Shown here piece after piece: positions 51,058 to 60,040 of a DNA stretch of 64,000 nt. Origin of the DNA: Coprinopsis marcescibilis (Eukaryota; Basidiomycota; Agaricomycetes; Agaricales; Psathyrellaceae). Each line of letters opens with the position of its first letter. The stretch's first letter is position 1. The translations under genes were made by a program, and so were the position numbers. The stretch is from the NCBI GenBank assembly GCA_004369085.1, contig ML210249.1:1-64000 (forward strand). The letters run 5' to 3'. Under the pieces are notes generated by a model. That model saw only the letters and a list, made by a program, of their open reading frames with translations. It was not told the DNA's origin and searched no databases.

Positions 51058-53577
51058 CTGCCCATCAACACAACATGGAGAGGAACACTGATAGAAATGA
51101 ACCAGGTTGACCATTATCCACACCGATCCCATGACCTCATGGAAATGTTCTTCTATGACTTTTGCTGGTGCGTCCAACTCGAGACTAAGAAGTCACGTAC
51201 CCAACCTAAAAGTTCTCCGGAATCATGGTTAGGGGTGCTCTCCTGTTACAATCTCCTTCCAAGCCATCCATTGCATGCGACACACATCTTACTGTGGCAT
51301 ACAAATGAGCATGCGGGTGATGTCAGTCATGAGTATGTTCCCAAGATCATTGGAATGACTATACCACGAGCATCTACAGAGCTCTGGCAGTGGTTTGCAC
51401 TTGTGCATTTCAAACCATTTCACACAGAACATCCACTTGTAGATCCTGACCAATCAGTCAACAACGCATACACTGCTTTTCAATTCCACGATAGAGACAA
51501 GCAGATCATGGGAAATTGGGAAGCTATACATGAGTGCGAAGATGAGCGTGATGCAGAGAGGTTACGGAAACAAGCTTCGATCATGAGTAGAGCACCTAAG
51601 CTTTCCATTCCTAAGGAGCTTTTAGATGATGGGGAGGTTTCAGTGGACCCATTGAGGCACTCAACTGCGGAAGATAGGTTTACTGCTCAACAGATAATCA
51701 ATGTGCTTCGGAATGCTAATTGGATTCCCCCTGTTGATACCACTCGTGATAATGGACGCCTGTCCTGTGGTCAAACTACTACTGCCAAATCAGACGACTT
51801 CCCCTCGGTAACTAACCATTTAATTGCACAATGGAAGTCCGAGATAAAACAACAAGAGGCAGTAATCTGCAACAGTCGACGGAACGCAGGAACCGCCCTT
51901 ATACAAACACAGACTGCACTGAACTCAAAGTCCACAGAAGTCTTCTCTGAAAACGGCTCCAAGTTGAAGGCAACACATAGTAACCACTCATCGCTGCCCA
52001 AGGCAACAGAACATATAATGGCTCCAACTGCAATAAACGGCCCCACCTCAACACCAGATCTCATTGCTCAGTGTGTTGCTCTGAATCCACAACAGAATCT
52101 TGCGTACCGAATAATAACAGACCACTTTATTCACAAGTTCATTCTGAAAGACTCTGAGGCACAACCTCTGCACATGCTTATGACTGGACCAGGAGGAACA
52201 GGAAAGACATATGTTGTGAACACAGCAAAAGAGGTGATGTGCACATACCAATGTGGACATAGAATTCGGTTCCTTGCTCCAACAGGTTCTGCAGCGGCGC
52301 TTATTGATGGCATGACAATTCACAAGGGCTTAGGTCTCCGAATCAACAGTATGCAGAGGAAAGGACAAAATAAGCAAACTCCCGGTATAGATTCAGAGGA
52401 CATCTCGGCGATTGCTAGCATCAAAAATCTTGAAAGTCTTCGCGCAGAGTGGAAAGATGTTGACATTGTCTTCATTGACAAAGTCTCATTATTAAGCGCC
52501 CAACTACTCTGTGAAATAGATTATGCACTGCACTATGTCAAGGAGGATTTCGAGCAGAACTTTGGAGGTGTTAGCATTATTCTATCTGGTGATTTCTACC
52601 AATACCCTCCAGTTGCAGGCACTTCTCTTTACATGCCTATTTCTGCTTCCCTACGCACTGGTGCTACCAAGATCCAAAAACGACTAGGACGTATTGCATG
52701 GAAGACTTTCACCACTGTTGTAAATCTATGGGAGCAAAAACGCATGTCCGGGGACCCTGAGTATGGAAATGCTGTAGTGAGGCTTCGTACACGATCATGC
52801 ACATTGGGTGATGTGGACCTGTTCAACACACGAGTGGTGAAATCGCCAGAAAACCCAAATGGAGTTGATATGGGAGGCCTCCGAACATCATCTGCAGCTG
52901 CAATTGTGAACACAAACCACATTCGAGAGGCTTTGAATATGCATAAGAGCTCGGCAAATGCCCTGCATGACAAAAGGCCCTTGATCTTGTGCAGTGCTCA
53001 TGACTTCCTGAGAGATACCAACAAACCTGTTGCCTCCTCTCATCGCAATACTGTGTTAAAGATGGAGACATCATTGTTTACCAACAATGGATCTCTTCCA
53101 GGAACACTTCACCTTTACGAGGGCATGCCAGTGATACTATGCATGTGGAACATTTCGACTGAGCTTGGAATCACTAATGGAGCACAAGGGACTTTGCAAA
53201 AACTCATTACTCAGAAAATTGACGATGGTACGAGCATCCCAAAGGTTGCTATTGTGCATTTCCCCACAAGTAAAGTGGCACTTAAGGGATTGTCACCTCG
53301 TCACTTCCCAGTAGAACCGATTTCTTGGTCATTTTCTGTGTTACTACCTCAAGACTCCACAACTTCCAAGAGCGAACCCACCCAAATAAGGCATTACCAG
53401 CTGCAGATTCAGCCTGCATTTGCTGTGACTGGTCAATCTGCACAAGGAAAGACTCTACCCACTGTTCTCACATCTCTGCATGAAGGAGGTTTTGGTGCAT
53501 ATGTTGCTGCATCACGAGCGACATGCTGTGAAGGCCTTTGCATTACGCAGCATGTCAAGCTATCTGACTTGAACTAA
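51058..53577 (+). pseudogene. Helitron frame segment 4: Pif1-type helicase
   Basis: Superfamily 1B helicase that would unwind the displaced strand during transposition. Walker A is GPGGTGKT (about 52185-52208). Motif Ia is FLAPTGSAA, motif III SGDFYQYPPV, and the end shows TGQSAQGKT and YVAASRA (motifs V-VI). Walker B reads FIDKVSLL: the Glu expected after Asp is Lys (codon 52478-52480), which should abolish ATP hydrolysis. The segment ends at a TAA at 53575-53577, after which the same frame resumes with PLPNDL, usual for this position in agaricomycete Helitrons. Confidence 0.85.
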
Positions 53578-54801
53578 CCCCTTCCTAACGACCTTGTCTG
53601 TGAAATGAAACAATTAGACACTTTGGAACACAATACGTCAGTTCAGCATGGTCATATTACTGGGCCTGAGATGCCTGTCCCTGACCCTGAAACTGCAAAC
53701 GGTGTTCATATTACAGTGCCCAAAGTGACCATGCAGACGGAAGGATCAGGAGACAGAAGAAGTGCGAATAACACACAGAAGCAAAAAATCGCCCCCACTG
53801 CAGAGCCAGATGGAAAGGCGAAAAAAATACCTCACATTAGCGCACCGACTGAGTCAAGCACTTCCCCAAGGCCTTTGAAACGGAAATTATCTGCAAATAA
53901 CGACATCATCACGAGGAAAAGGTGGCAAACTGTTCTCACCGAGATACCAACACAGAATAACACCACACCGCTAGTGAGCGGCTGCCGTTGGTCTTCTGTA
54001 AATTGGTCTTGTGCCTATGACTGTGTGGTGACTTGTCTTGTGACCGTTTATCTCAAAGAGGAGGCAATGTGGCGAGACCGATGGGCCCATGATTCCGAAT
54101 GGGCACACTATCTGGGAACATCTTTCGAAGGTGTCGCAAGCCTAGCTCGTCGCAACACCGGTTCGTGTAGCCAACAGTTAGAGAGTGTGCACGACGACTT
54201 GCGAGATAGGCTCTACGCACTCAACCATGAGACATTTCCTCGATTCGGAACTGTTGGGACAGCCATCGCAGATATCTTTGAAACTGTGACACTGCCAGAA
54301 TCGCAGCTCCTTGTTAGAGCAGCATCGCTGGATGCCAACCGGCAACCCTCACATCTCCCATTCGATGCAAGACAATTTCCCATCATCCCTATGACTTCAT
54401 GTACCCCAGAAAATCGCCTTCGATTTTCTGTTCAAGAGTACATTGAATCATTTGAGGAAATGACTACCAGCTCCCTGAAATTTGCGCGAATACCTGCACT
54501 TCTTGCATTCCAAAATCCGGAACCAAACAATCCCCTCATTCCGTTCTTCCTGCCAAGTAAAGATATATCCATTCCGCAAGGGCCAGAACAACCAGCAAGG
54601 TACAAGCTACACACTATCGTCTATATCGGAGGCTTTCACTTCAGTGCGCGAATCTTGGATGACCAAAACGTCTGGATCTACAATGGTCAAAAGCACAGTG
54701 GAAGAATAAGAGTGGAAGACACACTAGATGCACCTATTAACCTCGAAAATCTGGCTGGAGCCAAAGCACATATGATCTATGTGCTTTCTTCCCCGATTTA
54801 G
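53578..54801 (+). pseudogene. Helitron frame segment 5: USP-like cysteine protease domain
   Basis: After a 120-residue basic, disordered linker comes a domain with a Cys box NWSCAYDCVVTCLVTVYL (Cys codon 54010-54012) and, 209 residues later, a His box YKLHTIVYIGGFHFSARI (His codon 54637-54639). It is followed by WIYNGQ, where the Asn (54682-54684) sits at the place of the third catalytic residue. This order and spacing resemble ubiquitin-specific proteases (C19-like). A free ATG at 53605 could start a separate 398-aa protein, but the frame and the lack of a spacer argue for fusion to the helicase. The substrate is unknown: it could cleave the polyprotein, or deubiquitinate or deSUMOylate host or element proteins. 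The family assignment is motif-based only. Confidence 0.6.
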
Positions 54802-55084
54802 GCGTCCAGATCCACTCCGCTCAAGCATTAACCAGCACCACTCGGTATATACACAACCCTGAACACACCAACACCATAAATCTCAACCCAAATTGTGTTG
54901 CGACGTCCGCTCCATGCAACAGACCTAGAATTCTGACCTAACAGTGAGTTCTATGACATTAGCTCTGTAGACCAGAGGATAGACATATAATAGAACCAGC
55001 TAACTCGACAAACTCACCGCATTCAACCTCTTGCTGTCAGGCCTCAGCCTCTACATCAGAACCACATCCAATCCACTCACCACC

Positions 55085-57027
55085 ATGTCTTCCTTCACCA
55101 ACTGTCTCAACGACAAGTTGGCTGACCTCCTCAAAGACCCACTGTTGTTCTCGAATGCTTGCCAGTTCATCGACCGTCTTCACACCGAGAACCCTTGCAA
55201 AGCCGACGGTAGCAAGCCTCCCCCATCTACCAAAGATGCTCAAGTCGACAGGTGGTGCTTCCAGGACGGCAGTGTCGTGACCTTCAAGTTTGCAGCAGGG
55301 TTCCAACGCAGCGGCAATGGCACCAGGATCAATGAATATTTCAATGCAACTAACACGAAGGGCGACACGAAGGTGAGCAACTTGAATTGAACTATACAGT
55401 GAATAGCCCTGACCAATTATAAGATCTACAGCAAGAAATTGCTCGAGCACCTCCAAGCTGTTTTCGAGATCCAACCACTCTCGGAAAACGACTGTCTGGC
55501 TGAATTCTATCCAGAAGGTACCATTGAAGCCTCGAATGTCGTCCCTCCTATTTTGCTCCACCTCCAGGGTGAGCTCGCACAAAAGAGACCTGGCGTCTGT
55601 AAGTTATAAGTGAGCAGATTGAAGCCATTGTACTCACTGTGAACAACATAGATCCCAGCAACATCACCAGCCCAATACGCAAGAAGCCAGACAAAGATGT
55701 CTTCACAATGATGCTTACCTCCCATCCTCTTCTCCCAACACTCAAATGCGGAATAGACAACTTCCCATCAGTCATGCTCTCACTGGACGATCTCGCAGAC
55801 ATTGGAACACTCAGCCCCTGTACATGATCTGCAAGAGTGGAATAAACATAGAGCTAACCTTCTTTTGAATAGCCAAGCTCAAGGCCACAGCTTCGAAAAG
55901 GAAGGGCACTGGGAACCTCGCGGACACAGATGACAATGACAACGATCTTACCCTGGGCCCAATGCCGGACCCTGAAGATCTGTATGCAGAGTTCCCCGAC
56001 GCCCTTGACGCCAAAATCAAGCTGCCAAAGGTCTTCAATGGCAAGGGGAACCTGGTCCCTCCTCAGGATTACTCCAGCCTTCCTTGGGATGCCGTTGTCA
56101 TCGTTGAGGCATCCCTTTGCTGGTAAGTTTGCCATGTGTTACACCAACTCCAATGGTGGAACATGACGATGGATACGTATTAACCACAGATGAGTGTCTT
56201 GAGATACAGACGGACTATTTTCGGAGAATGGGACTGTTTGATTACGAGTCGATAGATACCCCTGACTGTCAATCCGGATCTTGGGGGTATTTTTAGGAAG
56301 ATAACAAACATGAGGACATGATGTAGTAGTTTTTCTCTTTTAGTAAAAGATAACGGATGGAACTTATCGATAACATCGATAAGAGATAAGAATTATATAT
56401 AAATACTTACCTAAATAGGTAGTTGTACATTAGTTTCAATCTCGTTCTCTACTTGTCACTCAATAGTTTCCGAATAAGACTTTTGTTAGTCTTCTCATCG
56501 ACGGATTGTCTTACTCAAATACCTTTGGAAACTCTATTGTCTTGATGTTCAGTTGTCTCGACTTCCTCGTTCAACTCGTTTGTCTCGACGATCTCCCGTC
56601 TTGACCTTATCGCCTACTATCGTTCGGCGACTAAGGCGTATTGTTTGCCTTGCGTCGTAACACTGTGTGATCTCCATTACTTACTCTAAACGGCTTACAT
56701 CTCGCATGTTCTAGCTGGCAGTTCAAGTCGGATAACAAAGACAAAAGGGTTACTCACATGCATCTCAAGACTCTCCAGCTCCTCGATAAATCCATGGAGC
56801 AGGCAAACAACATCCAACCTAGTGGAACTCAGACCGGACGCTCAAAGGCAGTGACATCGAAAGGAAAGCGCAAAGCGGGACCAGACAGCAACGATTCTAA
56901 GACTAAGAAGCTGAGGACTCGATCAAATTTATCTAGCGGGAGCTCTAGCACTGCGAAGGATGACCACGAGCAGGAAGAAACTGGGGGCGACCAGGAGCAG
57001 ATGGATGAGGACTCAGATGACCTGTAG
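55085..57027 (+). CDS. 397-aa five-exon protein of unknown function
   Basis: Exons 55085-55372, 55424-55598, 55652-55819, 55873-56122 and 56715-57027 join in phase to 398 codons including the stop. The N-terminal half is globular (LLKDPLLFSNACQFIDRLH, WCFQDGSVVTFKFAAGF). The middle is acidic with PMPDPEDLYAEFPDAL and the motif PPQDYSSLPWDAVVIVEASL. The C-terminus is basic then acidic and low-complexity (KRKAGPDSNDSKTKK, ending MDEDSDDL), like a nuclear protein. Similar proteins seem frequent in mushroom genomes, sometimes near transposons; that is recollection, not a search. Introns 1-3 are 51-53 nt, but intron 4 is 592 nt and holds an LTR-like insert. It could be a host gene or Helitron cargo. 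Confidence 0.6.
56267..56662. mobile_element. Candidate solo LTR
   Basis: A 396-bp segment starts TGTCAATCCGG and ends CGTAACA (5'-TG...CA-3'). It has a TATATATAAATA box near 56394 and pyrimidine-rich 3' sequence, as in a retrotransposon LTR with promoter and R/U5. The flanking pentamers are CTGAC and CTGTG, a poor target duplication, so exact ends are uncertain. It sits in intron 4 of the 397-aa gene. No internal retrotransposon part is present. Confidence 0.45.
56363..56383. repeat. Perfect 9-bp inverted repeat
   Basis: CTTATCGAT-AAC-ATCGATAAG, inside the candidate LTR and just 5' of its TATA box. Confidence 0.8.
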
Positions 57028-58376
57028 GTTCAATATTATCAATGGCATTGCCGCCGAAATATAGCAATGCCACACACTACCCACTGTACATTTCGCTCTG
57101 ATCGTAGCTTCAGGGTTGTGGTATTCATACCTCTCAATGTTCTTTGTTGCCTCAATCAACACCATGTATCAACAAGAATAACCGAAGTCGGGGACTGGCG
57201 CGCACTGCCGCGCCGCTACGATCAAATTGATTGCAAGGAATTTGTCAAATTCTGTCACGCTGCAGCACCTACCTTCCTAATAATAAAATAATTGTCGGAA
57301 AAATCCGGCCGGTGTTCAAGTCCATTTGAGCAGCACGCGGTGCCGCTCACCACTTAAGTGGGAATAAGTGGAGACTGGAATTTATTCAAACTCCGATCCA
57401 ACCGGTCAAGCCTCCTCATTTGGACACCAATGGACACCAACAATTTCGCAGGGCTATGGCTGTTCAAAGCCTGTTCCACTGAGGACGAACAAAGGGTCTA
57501 GGGCGCGAAGTGGCAGTGAGCTAGAAATACATATACAGAGACAGAGCAAGAGAAAGAGGCGATCGTTGGTAGATGAGGGCCAAGGAGATCGATGCGCTGG
57601 ATCAGTGGTAGGTCATGATGGCAATGCCACTTGAGCGGCCGTCGGCACGCTAATTCAGGAACATCAAATGATCAAATGTGTTTCAATGCTCAGGCAATTT
57701 AAGCGGCGACCGGGTTTTTCCGACATGTCTTTCCATTGTGGAATAGGTCTCACTATCCTCAAATCTTGCCCATTCGGTTTTAAATATGCTAGTTTACATT
57801 TCACAATAACAACGAGCTCCCCTGAGAGGCTATGAGTTCGCAGCGCTTGAAACAGTCGTGAAATGCACATTTTGTTCTGAAATTTTACCACTGATAAGCG
57901 CATGGTAGGCTCATTTCTGCCTCGATTTTCGAAATTCTTTTACAGACACAATCAGTACTACATACTTGATAGATTACCGTAAAAATTATTGCAGCGTAGC
58001 TGGTTATTGAGCCGCAATATGTGTTTTTGCATTACTAGGGTCGTTTTGCATTACTAAGCGTATGATAGTATCCCCAACGATTCCGTTATCCTCTCCTGCT
58101 TTCGCCGTTAACCTCAAACTTGCTCAGTCTAGCGCTTGTTGTATCCAACGTCATGCTCAGTGTTCATACCACACGTTTCAAATGCCTAAATAGAGCTAGT
58201 ATACTCGAACTTCAACTCAGTTGTAAACTCTTGTTGTTCGTTCATGTAGTTTTTGCCACTCTCCGGCTATGTATAGCTTCCAACTCACTCTCACACAGCC
58301 TGTCTATACATATTACAGCAGTAGAGCTACAACACCGTTGTCCGAAACTATTGGCCCTTCATTTACCAATTCCAGC
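57028..58376. other. 1.3-kb region with no assigned gene
   Basis: AT-rich, with no supported gene. A GC-rich hairpin-forming stretch (GGCGCG...CGCGCC) occurs near 57197-57214. Direct repeats caatggacaccaa / tggacaccaatgg lie near 57419-57440. The 3' end of the Helitron may fall here but no CTRR terminus could be defined. Confidence 0.35.
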
Positions 58377-59321
58377 CTAGGAGACATGTGGTGAAAGGTT
58401 GATCCTCGGCATAGGCCCCACAGAGCTAACTCTACTGCTTTGGTAGCTGAAAGTAGAAAAAGCATTGGACCGTCCTCCATCTGTCTGGGTAAGCGAGGCT
58501 TCAGATGGAGGCCTCTGCAGCCGAAATTTCAGCACGCGTTCCTGAAACACTTGTGATGCATTGGCAAGTGGCTCCGATCCTGGTCTCGCTTCTTCTCTTA
58601 TAGTTTCATGTTTATACTCTTGTCTTCTGTGATTTCGCTCGTCAACTCCGACCTCAACTATCTGCATCCCCAGCTCCCGGTTCTCATTCTCCTGCATTTG
58701 AGCTATGCCCGGTAGCTCTCCCATCGCCTTTTCGAGTTCCGTACCTCCGAGTCCGAGTCGTTCCAGCTCCACCGGCCACCTCTGCTTCTGTCTCTTCTCT
58801 ACCAGCCTCTTGACTTTTCTTCTCTGCGCCTGCAGCTCGATTTCAAGCTCCAGTTTCTCCTGCAGAACCTCTTGGAGCTTGTACTCCACTTCACGGCACT
58901 TGAGCTCGAGCTCGTTCTCCACTTCACTGCGCTCTCTCTTGAGCTTGTCCTCCACTTTACGGTGTTCTTGCTTGAGCTTGTCCTCCGCTTCACGGTGATC
59001 CTGCTTGAGCCTTTTCCTTTCCTGCTTCCACTCGGCCTGAGCTCTCTCTCGTTTTCCTAGAACCTGTTTCATGTACCATAAGAGTGTTCTGGAATCCAAG
59101 AGCCTTTGCCCAGGTCCAGGGCTCTCTGCACAAGACTGTTTACGAGGAGCCTCGGTCGATTTCTTGGCTCTTCTCAGCCTAGCCAATGTTTGCATAGTAG
59201 AGGCGGGTTGTGACTTGGTAGTGCCTGTTCGCCCAACTCGAAAAATCCTCGAAGGTCGGGCTTTTATTTCATTGAGCTCGTGCGCCGAGGCCTGATTCGG
59301 GTTGCCTATTGGTTTCGACAT
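58377..59321 (-). CDS. Coiled-coil protein with an 11-residue repeat
   Basis: A single 314-aa open frame. Residues about 85-180 are almost pure Lys, Arg, Glu, Gln and Leu and form a long helix. Within it residues 104-147 are four tandem 11-residue units: RLKQDHREAED, KLKQEHRKVED, KLKRERSEVEN, ELELKCREVEY. A Leu near the start and an acid/Val near the end recur every 11 residues, a hendecad pattern. The N-terminus is basic and the C-terminus Ser-rich (FSTFSYQSSRVSSVG). No signal peptide or membrane segment is seen. The role is unknown; structural or scaffolding proteins have this shape. A spliced upstream exon cannot be excluded. Confidence 0.6.
   Translation of the reverse strand: MSKPIGNPNQASAHELNEIKARPSRIFRVGRTGTTKSQPASTMQTLARLRRAKKSTEAPRKQSCAESPGPGQRLLDSRTLLWYMKQVLGKRERAQAEWKQERKRLKQDHREAEDKLKQEHRKVEDKLKRERSEVENELELKCREVEYKLQEVLQEKLELEIELQAQRRKVKRLVEKRQKQRWPVELERLGLGGTELEKAMGELPGIAQMQENENRELGMQIVEVGVDERNHRRQEYKHETIREEARPGSEPLANASQVFQERVLKFRLQRPPSEASLTQTDGGRSNAFSTFSYQSSRVSSVGPMPRINLSPHVS
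58881..59012 (-). repeat. Four tandem 33-bp units coding an 11-residue repeat
   Basis: The 33-bp DNA unit codes for residues 104-147 of the coiled-coil protein. Units 1-3 are clearly similar at DNA level (agcttgtcctccrcttyacggtg-like on the plus strand); unit 4 is more diverged. Confidence 0.7.
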
Positions 59322-60040
59322 AGGAATTGGTAGCGGAAAGCTAGAGATGGATGCCTGTGGGGGGAAATGTTGATAGAGAGTGGGGGAGACCTTAAAATGT
59401 CGGTATGGGCTGTGGAAGTGGAATGTGCACAGCTGCTACAGGAATGCTGTCGAATTTAAGAAGCCGAACGCACAGACAAAAGCTGTCGAAGTGCATGTAT
59501 ACCCCGTGTCGCTTGCTGATTACTATCAGTGAGGCTTGGTTTAATGGCGGCGGCAATTTACTCTCTACGGCGCTCCGTCCAGAAAGGTTAATGTGGACAA
59601 TTAGTACGTACTGACTATCTAAGTACAATTATATTGGTTCTGTAGGGCTAAAAAAGGCGAGAGTAAGGTTATTGTGAGGCCGTAAACACAAAAACGATGC
59701 TGCTACATAGATGTTATGGTGGTAAATTACATTGTGTCCTGGCGTGGCACTAACTACGCTGATCTTCTTGCTTATGTCACCTAAATCTCTTATGACTCGG
59801 AGTTACGCGTGCGATTAGTTTCCTTCCCCTTCCATCAAGCAAGGTGCCTCTCCTCTTTGTGAAAAGACCGTTGATTCCTTAGGTATGCAAACTGCGCCAA
59901 TCCAGGAATATTTCTTATAATCATACGTTATACTAGGGCTGAAAGACTCGGTAAGTGCACTGCAGGAAGGACTGCTTCTTTGTGTTCAATATGACTTTCA
60001 GAACTTCGTAAAAGCCTGCGACATAGCTTTAGCGGAACTG
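59322..60040. other. Intergenic; probable 5' part of the F-box gene
   Basis: No separate gene. From about 59938 the sequence is open in the frame of the downstream F-box gene and reads LKDSVSALQEGLLL ... FVKACDIALAEL before its first Met, preceded by an ACTAG acceptor-like site. The CDS may therefore begin in an upstream exon I could not identify. Confidence 0.4.

Larger units (their letters stand above)
47002..54801 (+). mobile_element. Helitron coding region (degenerate)
   Basis: A rolling-circle DNA transposon of fungal type. One frame runs 7.8 kb and encodes, in order, a DUF6570-like region, a Rep with HUH and two-tyrosine motifs, a Pif1-family helicase and a USP-like cysteine protease domain. 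Four in-frame stops (TGA 48940-48942, TGA 50362-50364, TAA 51055-51057, TAA 53575-53577) interrupt it, yet all five segments stay in the same phase. The true element ends (5' TC, 3' hairpin plus CTRR) lie outside and were not located; a GGCGCG/CGCGCC stem near 57197-57214 lacks the CTRR. Codon use is more AT-rich than in host genes. It is probably non-autonomous in its present form. Confidence 0.85.

Noticed and set aside
47002..54801. Five separate intact Helitron genes
   Set aside because: Stops fall inside conserved domains (the Rep is cut between HUH and tyrosines) and all segments share one phase, so one broken frame fits better.
57197..57214. GC-rich hairpin as the Helitron 3' terminus
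   Set aside because: The stem is plausible but is not followed by CTRR-3' at the usual distance, and a multi-exon gene lies between it and the Helitron frame.
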